From the NCBI GenBank assembly GCA_019459145.1, contig JAIBEK010000031.1, positions 1 through 64,000 of the forward strand: DNA of 64,000 nt, read 5' to 3'. Every line of letters begins with the position of its first letter. Positions within the stretch are counted from its first letter, which is position 1. This document shows positions 31,978 to 40,458 of the stretch, piece after piece. A model generated the notes under the pieces. That model saw only the letters and a program-made list of their open reading frames with translations. It was not told the DNA's origin and searched no databases. Origin of the DNA: Arenimonas sp. (GTDB lineage: Bacteria > Pseudomonadota > Alphaproteobacteria > Rhizobiales > Rhizobiaceae). Position numbers and translations under genes: made by a program.

Positions 31978-32262
31978 CGATCAGCCGACCTTGCTTGTCA
32001 CCGAATACGACAAGGCATTCAGCGGGAATGGCTCGGCAACAAGATGCGCCAGAGGTGCAATGATGCCGATTTGCCGGAATGCTCGGCGCACGGCCTTAAA
32101 AAGCGTCCGCGACCATCCTGGCCGAGGCAGGCGCTACCAACTCGCCAGTTGATGGGAACCCTCGGCCACGACGACATCTCCCATGCCTAACTCTACAGCT
32201 GCGAGGCCGAACAGGAACGACTCGCGCGCGACGCCGTGACCCGCCTTACTCGCAGCATGTAG
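31978..32262 (+). pseudogene. Tyrosine integrase remnant
   Basis: The segment matches the 3' half of the intact integrase gene at 44825-45005 (PTFL.TEY.KAFSGNG, WCNDADLPECS.HGL, ATILAEAGAT with frameshifts) and then reads like a generic integrase C-terminus (LGHDDISHA, AEQERLARDAVTRL) interrupted by in-frame stops. No start or N-terminal part remains. It lies just before the att copy, as expected for an integrase of an element that used the same tRNA site. Confidence 0.85.
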
Positions 32263-32340
32263 CCCCAAAAACCGCGCGGCTAACCGTCTGGCTAACCACT
32301 TCGGCGAACCGTTTTGCAATGCATTGAAATAAAAAAATTT

Positions 32341-32356
32341 TGGTGGGCCCGGAGGG
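32341..32356. repeat. Left att site: copy of the tRNA-Ile2 3' end
   Basis: TGGTGGGCCCGGAGGG is identical to 45199-45214, the CCA end and acceptor/T-stem part of the tRNA gene. It marks the junction between the decayed module on the left and the intact element on the right. Confidence 0.85.
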
Positions 32357-32509
32357 CCTGCCGAATTCCAAGAAAATCAGCAGCTTAACCCCATATGGGA
32401 CGAAGACCCCATTTTATAAAAATCAATGGCTTAGTAAAGCCGCCGTCCCACTTTTTCCGGCCGTTTCCGGCCCTTCTTTCCCGGTCGTATTGCGACCAGG
32501 GAGGGGCGC

Positions 32510-33271
32510 ATGAGCGGGGCGCGGCCATTTCGGGACGTGAAGCTGCAATGGCTTCAGCAATTGAGCTGCGACAAGGATTTGAGCGACAGCGCGCGATCCG
32601 TGGCGCTCTACATCATCACCACGCATTTGAACGGCCACACCGAGAAGGCGTGGCCGTCCTATCAAACGATTGCCGACGCAACCGGCAAGAGCGTCAAGAC
32701 CATTCAGCGCGCCGTCCGTGAACTTGAGGTCAAAGGATGGTTCGAGGTCCAGCGCGGAAATGGCATCGGGCACAACACAGAATATCGTCCCTCAGCGGCG
32801 TCGATTTTACGCGCATCGGACGCCCGCGAAAAGACGGACAAAGTTGTCACCCTTTACCCTGACAAAGGCGGTCAAAATCGTCCGGAAAGGCGGTCAGATG
32901 TGTCCAGCGAAGGGGGACAAATATGTCCACCAAACTTAGAGAAAGAAAAAATATATAAACCTAACCCGCGCGAGGACGCCCCGCCGCGCGTCGAGACGCG
33001 GCGAGCCATCCCGCTCGTTTTCGTGGCCGAAACCAAAACGGATCAGGTCGAGCAATGGCGCACCTGGTTGCGACGTCACGGCTTTCCTTCGATCGACGTC
33101 TTGGGCCTTCGAACGGCGAAAACCGGGAAGCCGGGTTATACCTTGCCGGGCTATTGGCCACCGGACGAGACAAGCCCGAATGCGCTGGATTGGATCGCTT
33201 TCTTCAGCCGCCGCCGTGACCACATTGCCGCTGAAACCGCCCGACAAACCGATCTTCGGAGAGCGTCATGA
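32510..33271 (+). CDS. Winged-helix (HTH_36) Rep-like protein
   Basis: A 253-residue protein. Residues 15-100 form a winged-helix replication-initiator-like domain (DLSDSARSVALYI, WPSYQTIADATGKSVKTIQR); the rest is polar with a C-terminal DWIAFFSRRRDH block. GGAGGGG precedes the ATG by three to nine bases. Its stop overlaps mobC (ATGA), so it belongs to the mobilization operon. Such proteins are often replication initiators or operon regulators; a role in replication of the excised circle is inference. The 153 bases upstream contain short inverted repeats (for example GGCTT-N4-AAGCC at 32428-32441) and may hold oriT. Confidence 0.75.
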   Translation: MSGARPFRDVKLQWLQQLSCDKDLSDSARSVALYIITTHLNGHTEKAWPSYQTIADATGKSVKTIQRAVRELEVKGWFEVQRGNGIGHNTEYRPSAASILRASDAREKTDKVVTLYPDKGGQNRPERRSDVSSEGGQICPPNLEKEKIYKPNPREDAPPRVETRRAIPLVFVAETKTDQVEQWRTWLRRHGFPSIDVLGLRTAKTGKPGYTLPGYWPPDETSPNALDWIAFFSRRRDHIAAETARQTDLRRAS

Positions 33272-33750
33272 CGGCTGGCGATTTGAAGGGAGCAAGGCGA
33301 CCCCTGTCATACGGCGAGCCTTCTGACGGGGAGCCTTGTGAGGGGAGGCAAGCCTCCCCTTCAAACCCCACCAAGAGCACGCGGCGATCGCCCAAAGGCG
33401 ACCTGAATGCCGTCGTGGTTTTCCGCTGCACGGCATCGGAAAAGCAGGCGCTGACCGCCCGCGCAGCGAGGGCCGGTCTGCCCTTCGCCACGCTGATGCG
33501 GGAAGCGCTTGGCCTCACCGAGGCGCGCCGCCGCCGCCCGGTTCCCAAGGTGGACCCGGAGCTGGTGCGCGCCGTCGCCCGGATTGGCGGCAACCTCAAC
33601 CAGATCGCCCGATGGCTGAACACGGCCCAGGCTCAGGGCCAGTTGTCCGCCATAGACGCAATCACGGTCGCCGCGCGCCTGGTCGCCATCGAGAGGGCGC
33701 TATCGGAAACCCTTGAGCAGTTCACGGCCAAGGATGGCGCGCCGTGCTGA
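33268..33750 (+). CDS. mobC: Relaxosome accessory protein MobC
   Basis: A 160-residue basic protein. After a disordered lead (1-45) comes a ribbon-helix-helix-like part (VVFRCTASEKQALTARAARAG) and the MobC-type block VRAVARIGGNLNQIARWLN. MobC proteins melt oriT and recruit the relaxase. The start overlaps the stop of the Rep-like gene and its 3' end overlaps mobA by 7 bases. Confidence 0.88.
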   Translation: MTAGDLKGARRPLSYGEPSDGEPCEGRQASPSNPTKSTRRSPKGDLNAVVVFRCTASEKQALTARAARAGLPFATLMREALGLTEARRRRPVPKVDPELVRAVARIGGNLNQIARWLNTAQAQGQLSAIDAITVAARLVAIERALSETLEQFTAKDGAPC

Positions 33751-35369
33751 TCAAGTTTTTCCGCAACGGCCAGGGCGGCGGATCGGAACCGGTTGACTAC
33801 CTGGTCGAGCGCGACGTCGTCGCTTACGACCAGAACCGCAACGCGACCCGCGACGAGCGCGGCGAGATCATGCTGTTTGCCCGCGAGCCTCTGCCAGAGG
33901 TGCTGCGCGGCGATGAAGACCGCATGCGCGCGCTGATCGACGCCTGCCCGCACCAGTGGACCTATCGCGCCGGCGTCATCGCCTTCACGGCGGAAGACGC
34001 GCCGAACCCTGCCCAGCAACGGCAGGTGATGGACGCCTTCGAGAACCTTGCCTTTGCCGGTCTCGAAGCCGACCAGCGCGATATGCTGTGGGTCCGCCAT
34101 ACCCATGAGGGCCGCGTCGAGCTGCATTTCGTGACGCCGCGCATGGAGCTTGCGAGCGGGCGCAGCCTCAACATCGCGCCGCCTGGCTACCAGAAGCACT
34201 ACGACGCCCTGCGCGATGTTCTGAACAAGGAACACGGCTGGAACGATCCGATGGCGCCGGAGCGCGCCCGCGAGACCGTCAGCCTCATCGAGAGCGTGCG
34301 GCGCGGCGATGCCCGCGAGCTGATCCATGACTGGATCGTCCAGCGCATCGAGACCGGCCAAATCCATGACCGCCCGAGCATGACCGAGGCTTTGACGGCG
34401 GCAGGTTTAGACCTGCCGCGCGCCGGCAAAAACTACATCACCGTGCGCGACCCCGAGACGGACGAGCGCTGGCGCCTGAAAGGAGACCTGTTCCGTGAAG
34501 ACTGGACCCGAGAGAATACCCTTGAGCGAGCGCTTGAAAGATCGGCTGGCGAGCCCAGCCGTTCCGGAAGCCGGCTCGACGCCATCGCTCCCGACGAGCT
34601 TCGGGACCGACTGGAGCGAAGCCTTGAAGCGCGCGCAAGCTACAATCGAGACCGATATCCGCAGCTTCACGGACGCGAACCGCCGGCACTTGGGCGAGGC
34701 ACTGGCGATGACCGAGGCGGAGGTGAACCGGCTCCGGTCGATGGTACAGCCATTCTTTCTGACCATGGGCGCGGTGGCGTTGCTGATCGTCCTGTTGAGC
34801 TTCACCGCGAGCTGGTTTTGGGCGGGACTGATGATCGACCGCGCCCAGAGCGCCAGCCTCTGGCAGATGGGCTTGCAGATCAACCAGACCAGCAACGGCA
34901 AGGTGCTCACCTGGGACGTCAACCGCCTTCGGCTGATCACCTGTCAGGCCGGGAGCGACAAAGCGCCATGCCTGAAAATCGTCCAGGGAGATTGACCGAT
35001 GACCACACCCACCAGACCACCGATGCCCGAGAGCCTGTCGCCGCTGGAGCGCGAATTGCTGGGTTACGTCGAGACGTTGATGAACGCATTGAGCAGCGGG
35101 ACCGCGCAATTCGAGGCGCTGGAGAAACGCTCGACAGACATGATCGAAAATCGGCAAACGGCTTTGGAAGGATCGCTGAAATCGCTCATCGCGTCACAGG
35201 CTACCTTCATGAGCGCATGGCTCGCCTCCGGCAATCCTTCCAGCGACACGGCCTCGACCGAGCTGGCGGAAGCGTTCGCCCTGCTGGAGCAAGCCGAAGC
35301 GATGCTGGAGGCGGTCGCGCCGCCGACGTAGCAGCCCGATCGCCCGCGCCCGGTCGAGGACGCGTCTGA
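33744..35369 (+). CDS. mobA: ColE1/MbeA-type relaxase (MOB-HEN family)
   Basis: A 541-residue relaxase. The N-terminus MLIKFFRNGQGGGSEPVDYL places Tyr at residue 19, the nicking tyrosine position in MbeA of ColE1, and LWVRHTHEGRVELHFVTPRM matches the MbeA metal-site region. There the H-x6-E-x-N (HEN) signature reads H119, E126 and H128, so the Asn is replaced by His. Residues 1-250 are conserved-looking; the remainder is Arg/Gly/Asp-rich because two other genes share that DNA in another frame. It nicks oriT and pilots the strand. ATG at 33744 overlaps mobC. Confidence 0.9.
   Translation: MLIKFFRNGQGGGSEPVDYLVERDVVAYDQNRNATRDERGEIMLFAREPLPEVLRGDEDRMRALIDACPHQWTYRAGVIAFTAEDAPNPAQQRQVMDAFENLAFAGLEADQRDMLWVRHTHEGRVELHFVTPRMELASGRSLNIAPPGYQKHYDALRDVLNKEHGWNDPMAPERARETVSLIESVRRGDARELIHDWIVQRIETGQIHDRPSMTEALTAAGLDLPRAGKNYITVRDPETDERWRLKGDLFREDWTRENTLERALERSAGEPSRSGSRLDAIAPDELRDRLERSLEARASYNRDRYPQLHGREPPALGRGTGDDRGGGEPAPVDGTAILSDHGRGGVADRPVELHRELVLGGTDDRPRPERQPLADGLADQPDQQRQGAHLGRQPPSADHLSGRERQSAMPENRPGRLTDDHTHQTTDAREPVAAGARIAGLRRDVDERIEQRDRAIRGAGETLDRHDRKSANGFGRIAEIAHRVTGYLHERMARLRQSFQRHGLDRAGGSVRPAGASRSDAGGGRAADVAARSPAPGRGRV
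34495..34995 (+). CDS. mobB: MobB/MbeB-like membrane mobilization protein, nested in mobA
   Basis: A 166-residue protein read in a different frame wholly inside mobA. A GTG start has AGGAGA nine bases upstream. It has a coiled-coil-like region (about 40-84), one strong membrane segment (about 87-112, MGAVALLIVLLSFTASWFW) and a periplasmic-like tail. In ColE1, mbeB is likewise nested inside mbeA and encodes a membrane-associated helper that anchors the relaxosome. Start codon, ribosome site and membrane segment together argue for real translation. Confidence 0.82.
   Translation: MKTGPERIPLSERLKDRLASPAVPEAGSTPSLPTSFGTDWSEALKRAQATIETDIRSFTDANRRHLGEALAMTEAEVNRLRSMVQPFFLTMGAVALLIVLLSFTASWFWAGLMIDRAQSASLWQMGLQINQTSNGKVLTWDVNRLRLITCQAGSDKAPCLKIVQGD
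34999..35331 (+). CDS. mobD: MobD/MbeD-like coiled-coil protein, nested in mobA
   Basis: A 110-residue acidic protein starting three bases after the mobB stop, with GGGAG nearby upstream, in the same frame as mobB and still inside mobA. It is mostly helical (ESLSPLERELLGYVETLMNAL, ELAEAFALLEQAEAML), like MbeD of ColE1-type plasmids, which begins with a similar SPLE-rich N-terminus and is involved in mobilization or entry exclusion. It ends 38 bases before the relaxase stop. Confidence 0.75.
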   Translation: MTTPTRPPMPESLSPLERELLGYVETLMNALSSGTAQFEALEKRSTDMIENRQTALEGSLKSLIASQATFMSAWLASGNPSSDTASTELAEAFALLEQAEAMLEAVAPPT

Positions 35370-35397
35370 TTATCATTTCCGCCTGGAGTTTCGAGCC

Positions 35398-37248
35398 ATG
35401 AATTTCATCATTCAGCCCTATCGCTATGCCCTTTCCATCGCCGTCGTGGCCGCCGGTTTCCTGCTGATGGAAACCGCGCCGTTGTTCTGGCCACCCATCT
35501 ACCAAAACGCGCGCGCCGCGATCCTGGTCATGTTCTGCGGGTTTGCGCTGCTGACCTTGGCGGGAGACACTCAGGGCCGCATCCGCAGCGCGTCGGGCTT
35601 AGCTGTGGGGGCTGCCCTCCTTGCCGCGTCTGCTCTCGCCCTTACCGACCCGACCATTGCGGCAGGCTTCCTGCTCGACAGCTTCAAGGCTTGGCGCAAC
35701 GCCGGCTATTCCGGAATCGAGAGCATACGAGGCATGGTATCGACCTGGGATCGTTTCACAGAGGCGCAGAAGCTTGGCCTGCAAACCAGCCTCGCCATCG
35801 GCCTGCCTGTGCCGCTGTTCCTCATTCTGCGGGCAATTTCGATTGCCGCCCCGGCATCTTCGAGCCGCATTTCCAAACAAGGCCCATGGCGCGCCCGATG
35901 GATGAACCGCCAGGAGTTGCGCCAACTCCGGCACAACGACACCGGCTTGCCGCTCGGTCTCTCCGGCGGCGCAATGCTGCGCTACCGCCCCAACCCGAAG
36001 ACCGGATGGCGCGCCGGCCACCATGTCGCCATCGCCGGCACACGCGCCGGAAAAGGCGTGTCCGTCGTCATTCCCGCCATCATTGACCATGATGGGCCGG
36101 TCGCGGTCCTCGACATCAAGGGCGAAAACTTCGCCGTGACCCGCCGCTATCGCCGATCGCTCGGCCGCCAAGTTGTGGTTCTCAATCCCTTCGGCGTCAT
36201 CGAACCGTCGAAGGATCGTTTCAATCCGCTCGACTATATCCGGCAAGCGCACCTAGTCCGCGACATCGAGGTCATTGCCGAAGGGCTTGTTCGACCGGAA
36301 GGCGGAAACGGCGCGCACTTCGCCGAAATGGCGAAATCCATGATTGCCGTCGTGATCGAGGTCGTCATGAGCAGGCGCGAGGAAGCCGATCGTAACCTGA
36401 TCACGGTCATGGACCTGCTGTTTTCCGCCGGCTTTGAAGAGACACTGACGGAATGGGCCGGAGCGCCGGAGACCTTCGGTACCCGCCCGGCCGCCGCCGC
36501 AGCCACCTTCCTTGCAGCGGGCGAGAACGAGCGCGGCGCGATTAAAACCACGATCAAGAAGGCCTTCGATTGGGCGCGTTCCGACGAGCTGCGCAGTTTC
36601 CTCAGCGCATCCACATGCTCGCTCGAAAACCTTTTCGAGGGCCGCGCCGATCTCTTCATGGTGGTCCCGCTCGACCAGGTGGACGCCCAGGCCGTCTTTC
36701 TCCGGCTGCTGACAAACATCATTCTCGGCATGGCCGTGCGCCTTGAAGGCGTAAAGAAGCCGAAACGGAACGTGCTGCTCGTCCTGGACGAGTTTGTTCG
36801 CCTCGGTCGCATGGAAAAGCTGATCAACATCGCAAACGTCGCCGCCGGCTGCGGCATCGAGGCGTTATTCATCACCCAGGACAAGGGCCAAATCGAAAGC
36901 GTCTATGGCAAGGGCGACACCGCCAGTATTCTCGGCTCATGCGTCACCACCCGCATTTTCGGTCTCGGCCGCGCCGAGTTCGAAACCGCCAATTGGGCCG
37001 CGAACGCCCTTGGCGATCAGACGGTGCTCACCCGCACGAAGCAATCGTCCGCGAAGTTCGGCGAGAGCCGCAAGACCTCGACCGCCGAACAGCGCCAGAA
37101 GCTCATGACCGCCGATCAGATCCTGGAAATGAAGACCGGCAAGATGCTGCTGCTGATGGGGTCGAAACCTCCCGCGCTGGTTGACGCGATCGTGTCGCAT
37201 CGGCATCCGGCATATAGGGGGAAGCTGGACCGGAATCCGATGGTGTGA
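35398..37248 (+). CDS. traG: Type IV coupling protein (VirD4/TraG family)
   Basis: A 616-residue coupling ATPase. Three or four membrane segments lie in the first 150 residues; Walker A AGTRAGKGVS is at 213-222 and Walker B VLLVLDEF with DE at 464-465, followed by VRLGRMEKLINI and FITQDKGQIE typical of TraG/VirD4. It couples the relaxase-DNA complex to a conjugation channel. ColE1-like plasmids do not carry their own coupling protein, so its presence directly after the mob genes is notable. Confidence 0.93.
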   Translation: MNFIIQPYRYALSIAVVAAGFLLMETAPLFWPPIYQNARAAILVMFCGFALLTLAGDTQGRIRSASGLAVGAALLAASALALTDPTIAAGFLLDSFKAWRNAGYSGIESIRGMVSTWDRFTEAQKLGLQTSLAIGLPVPLFLILRAISIAAPASSSRISKQGPWRARWMNRQELRQLRHNDTGLPLGLSGGAMLRYRPNPKTGWRAGHHVAIAGTRAGKGVSVVIPAIIDHDGPVAVLDIKGENFAVTRRYRRSLGRQVVVLNPFGVIEPSKDRFNPLDYIRQAHLVRDIEVIAEGLVRPEGGNGAHFAEMAKSMIAVVIEVVMSRREEADRNLITVMDLLFSAGFEETLTEWAGAPETFGTRPAAAAATFLAAGENERGAIKTTIKKAFDWARSDELRSFLSASTCSLENLFEGRADLFMVVPLDQVDAQAVFLRLLTNIILGMAVRLEGVKKPKRNVLLVLDEFVRLGRMEKLINIANVAAGCGIEALFITQDKGQIESVYGKGDTASILGSCVTTRIFGLGRAEFETANWAANALGDQTVLTRTKQSSAKFGESRKTSTAEQRQKLMTADQILEMKTGKMLLLMGSKPPALVDAIVSHRHPAYRGKLDRNPMV

Positions 37249-37267
37249 TCGTTTAGCGAAGGTCGTT

Positions 37268-37582
37268 TTACTTCCATAAAATTGTGACCCTTCCAATCAG
37301 CGGAGCCATCACTTCCAATCTGCCGACGTCTACGCCAATATTGGTATCCTGATCATGGTAGCTCACAAGGAGCAAAACCTGCGGCAGGAGAACTACTAGC
37401 ACCTTCGCGCGCGTGAAGCCCCTTCCGCCCGCAAACGGTTCCTCGCGAGAGAGCTTGACGCTTACCACCCGCTGTTCGCCTCGAGGTATAAGTGATGGGG
37501 CACTCCGCTTGCTATCTTTTGCGAAGAATCCGGTGAGTAAGCCAAGCCGTCCATTCCACCACAACTCAGAATCGCCCAGCAT
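37268..37582 (-). CDS. Doubtful small ORF in a 364-base gap
   Basis: A possible 104-residue protein with a hydrophobic stretch (KVLVVLLPQVLLLVS). Its start lies 30 bases from the divergent PLD gene. There is no clear ribosome-binding site and no family that I recognise. The gap 37249-37612 otherwise shows nothing but the probable promoter region of the PLD gene, so this frame may be non-coding. Confidence 0.25.
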   Translation of the reverse strand: MLGDSELWWNGRLGLLTGFFAKDSKRSAPSLIPRGEQRVVSVKLSREEPFAGGRGFTRAKVLVVLLPQVLLLVSYHDQDTNIGVDVGRLEVMAPLIGRVTILWK

Positions 37583-37612
37583 CCCCGAATTGCAATCCGA
37601 TTCGGGGCGACG

Positions 37613-38812
37613 ATGGCTACCAAGGAATTCATTTTACAAGGTTTTACGGCGCGCACGCATAAGGACGCTATACGCGAGCTGTTTGAGGTGGACGACATCA
37701 AGAGCGTGCTGGTCAGCGTGGCCTATATGAGTGAGAGCGGCATCGAGCCACTTGAAGACCTTTTCACGAAGCACGCGCCACTGCTGACAGTGTTTGCAGG
37801 CATCCGAAATGACGTGACCTCCTATCAGGGGCTGATGAAGATACACGGGATTGCCGGAAGCACCCTTTATGCCGTCGATACAGGCTCCAGAACGGTCGTC
37901 TTCCATCCCAAGCTCTACTTAGTGCGGGGCGCGAAGGAAGTGCGGCTTGTTATGGGTAGCGCCAACCTCACCCTTGGCGGCCTGAACAACAACATCGAAG
38001 CTGGCATGCTGTTCAAGTTCGACCTGGGCGAGGCCGAAGACTTGAAGGTGGTGGCAGAAATCGAGTCACAGCTGCTCGCGCTGCCCAACGATTACGTCGA
38101 GCATATCCTGCTCATGGACGATCCGGCCAAGATCGAAGACCTTAAAATCAACGGGCGCGTTACGGATGAGCTTTCCGTGCCTCCTCCCCGTCCATCTACG
38201 TCATCGGGCGGGAAGAGCGGCAGTGACCCGGTTCCTCGCATCAAGCTCAAAACCACGCCGATGCACCGCAGGCTTCGCGCAGCACGACCGGCGAAAGCGC
38301 CTGTTGCTGCCGTTGCGGCACCAGCTGCGAGTGCAGCTCCGGTGGTTGTCCCACCAGCAGCAGCGCCAGCGACGGGCGTTGTCCTCGACCTGATGTGGGA
38401 ATCCAAGCCACTTACCGAGCGCGACCTCAATATCCCTACTGGCACGAACACGAACAAGACCGGCTCGATCAATCTGGACAAAGGCCTGCTACCCGAAGCG
38501 GAAGACCACCGGCCGTATTTCCGTGCCAAGGTATTCGATGCCTTAAACTGGACGTATCGCTCACCGACGGTGGATGAAGCATGGGGCCAGTTTCAGCTCG
38601 TTCTAAAAGGTGTAAGTCATGGGGTGTTCGATTTGGTCGTGCGCCATACCAACAGCACCACCTCAAAATCATACCTGCAAAACAACGCGATGACACGCGT
38701 TAGCTGGGGTCCGATGCGCGATTATGTGGCAGACCCGAGCCTTATCGGCCGCACGCTGGCACTGTATCGGGACAAGGCTGACCCGACACAGTTTGTCATC
38801 GAGATCGACTAA
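37613..38812 (+). CDS. PLD-family restriction-endonuclease-like protein 1
   Basis: A 399-residue protein in three parts. Residues 1-190 are a phospholipase D-type nuclease: FHPKLYLVRG (H98, K100) and MGSANLT (115-118) form one HxK...GSxN active site, so a dimer would be needed for two. Residues 190-255 are a Pro/Ala-rich linker. Residues 256-399 are a second domain (LMWESKPLTERDLN, YFRAKVFDALNW, TRVSWGPMRD, FVIEID) that resembles the C-terminal, B3-like DNA-recognition part of NgoFVII/BfiI-type enzymes and is shared with the protein at 40851. The 3' end overlaps the convergent methyltransferase gene by four bases. Confidence 0.82.
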   Translation: MATKEFILQGFTARTHKDAIRELFEVDDIKSVLVSVAYMSESGIEPLEDLFTKHAPLLTVFAGIRNDVTSYQGLMKIHGIAGSTLYAVDTGSRTVVFHPKLYLVRGAKEVRLVMGSANLTLGGLNNNIEAGMLFKFDLGEAEDLKVVAEIESQLLALPNDYVEHILLMDDPAKIEDLKINGRVTDELSVPPPRPSTSSGGKSGSDPVPRIKLKTTPMHRRLRAARPAKAPVAAVAAPAASAAPVVVPPAAAPATGVVLDLMWESKPLTERDLNIPTGTNTNKTGSINLDKGLLPEAEDHRPYFRAKVFDALNWTYRSPTVDEAWGQFQLVLKGVSHGVFDLVVRHTNSTTSKSYLQNNAMTRVSWGPMRDYVADPSLIGRTLALYRDKADPTQFVIEID

Positions 38813-40458
38813 GCCTCTTCGGCCAGAGGCTCGCTTGAAGTGCGGTGGCGGCGGTCACGAAGGCTCCGCCACCCTTCCAATACACGGTGCTGGTCGTCAC
38901 GGGACAGACCGAGGGCGCCGAGGATGATACGGCCCTGCCGCTCAAGCACACGATGGGTTGGCAATGACCGGATGGCCTTATCCAAATCCACCAAATCAAT
39001 TTCAGCCCGTTCCGACAGCGGAATAAGCAGCTTCTCAATCTCAGACGGAACCAGCTCCAGTACGCCGCCGCCATAGTGGCGACCTTCCAGCTCCGCGCTC
39101 AGCGCCGTCAATGGATTGATGAAGGAGCCCACGAGCTTTTCAGCGACAACCTTGCTCGTGCGGATGCGGTAGGCTGTATCGGTGGTGTAGGCGCCGATGG
39201 TGTTGAGGATGAGCCGTGGTGTGTCATGCGAGCGTTTGAGCATGCCGATCTCAGTGGAGTAGACCGAGGGCACCGTATACCAAGGTTTTCTAATGCGGCA
39301 TTTATAGCGGGTGTGAAGGTTTTCCGCCTCACCCATCGCAATGTAGCTCCTTGCGGTGGAATGAAGGACTTCCTGCTTGTCGTTGAACCAAAGGAAATTC
39401 GTCGGATTTCCTTTGGCCGAATTCGCCTTGTGCTGTCGTTCGTCATAAATGACACCGGGGCAGTGTTCGCTACGGCCGAACATGGGATGCGCCCATTTGC
39501 CGAGCTTGTAATCCTTAACCGTCTCATCCGGCACGAGGAAAAACTTGTTCGCACCGGTGACAATGCCGACATCGACCTTCGCGATATCCTTGAAGCGGTG
39601 GACCTCATCGAGATCGCCCAACTGGTCGAACAGCGAGCGGGTGTCCACGCCGAGGAGGGCGCGCGTCCACTTACCCTGCACCGTTTTGCCGTTGATAGCC
39701 TTGGGAGCTTCGAACACGTCGGTCGGGTTGATGTCGATGAATTCACGGCCCTTAACCGTGTACATGCCTAAACCTTCAGCCTTCTCCGCCTCGTCTGCGC
39801 GCTTCTCCGCCATCAGGATGACAGCACCCTGCAACGTGTCAGCAAACCAAAGCTCTTCGGGGTCGATGATGACAAGGCGGCGGCATTCACGGCCGAGGTA
39901 CGACCGGAGCGACTGCGCATGGGTGACGTGAATAATTTCAGCCGGCACGACCATGGCCAAACGGCCACCGGGGCGAAGCATCGACATGGACGCAAGGATA
40001 AACGGTACCCACGCGTTCGTGTGCTTCGTGAACGGAAGTTCCAGCTCACGGAAAATCTGCTCGGAACGCTGCTGGAAGATTTCCGGAAGATATTGGTAGC
40101 GGACGAACGGAGGATTTCCCACGACTGCATCGAACTTGTCGCGGGCATTTTTCCTGTGGTCGATAGCCCAACCAAGGAAATCTTCAGCGTGAATCTCCGC
40201 CTGGATTCCTACGTCGGATGCACGCGCCTTAGCCTTCTTCGCCTCGACCTGATCCAACTCGAATCCTGTAACCTTGGCCTTTTCGAATCCTTCCACGGCC
40301 GCAAGTGCGCCAAGGAAAACGCCGTCGCCGCAGCTTGGCTCAAGGACTCGTTTCGGGGAGATTTCCTTGACCCATCGAGCAATAAACGCAGCCAAGTCCG
40401 AAGGGGTGTAATAACCGCCTCGGAGTTTCTGGGCGCTCTCATTTTCCATAAAATTCAT
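38809..40458 (-). CDS. N6-adenine DNA methyltransferase, gamma class (TaqI/Eco57I-like)
   Basis: A 549-residue methyltransferase. Motif X GGYYTP (14-19), AdoMet-binding motif I LEPSCGDGVF (about 39-48) and catalytic motif IV NPPF (about 114-117) come in this order, followed by a long target-recognition part with a TaqI-like C-terminus. This is the gamma arrangement of type IIS/IIG-type adenine methylases. No nuclease motif is seen within it. It sits between two PLD nuclease genes and presumably protects host DNA from them. Transcribed leftwards; starts MNFMENES at 40458. Confidence 0.92.
   Translation of the reverse strand: MNFMENESAQKLRGGYYTPSDLAAFIARWVKEISPKRVLEPSCGDGVFLGALAAVEGFEKAKVTGFELDQVEAKKAKARASDVGIQAEIHAEDFLGWAIDHRKNARDKFDAVVGNPPFVRYQYLPEIFQQRSEQIFRELELPFTKHTNAWVPFILASMSMLRPGGRLAMVVPAEIIHVTHAQSLRSYLGRECRRLVIIDPEELWFADTLQGAVILMAEKRADEAEKAEGLGMYTVKGREFIDINPTDVFEAPKAINGKTVQGKWTRALLGVDTRSLFDQLGDLDEVHRFKDIAKVDVGIVTGANKFFLVPDETVKDYKLGKWAHPMFGRSEHCPGVIYDERQHKANSAKGNPTNFLWFNDKQEVLHSTARSYIAMGEAENLHTRYKCRIRKPWYTVPSVYSTEIGMLKRSHDTPRLILNTIGAYTTDTAYRIRTSKVVAEKLVGSFINPLTALSAELEGRHYGGGVLELVPSEIEKLLIPLSERAEIDLVDLDKAIRSLPTHRVLERQGRIILGALGLSRDDQHRVLEGWRSLRDRRHRTSSEPLAEEA

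Larger units (their letters stand above)
30111..32356. mobile_element. Decayed integration module of an older tandem element
   Basis: This segment is collinear with 42165-45214 of the neighbouring intact element: HipB-like gene, hipA, a shared inter-gene block, then fused scraps that match the small membrane protein (to about 31912), the CI-like repressor (31913-31975 against 43296-43362) and the integrase (31978-32160 against 44825-45005), ending in the 16-bp att copy. The internal joins show two deletions. Only hipA and the HipB-like gene remain intact. No copy of the att core is seen near 29.9-30.1 kb, so the left limit is not certain. Confidence 0.7.
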
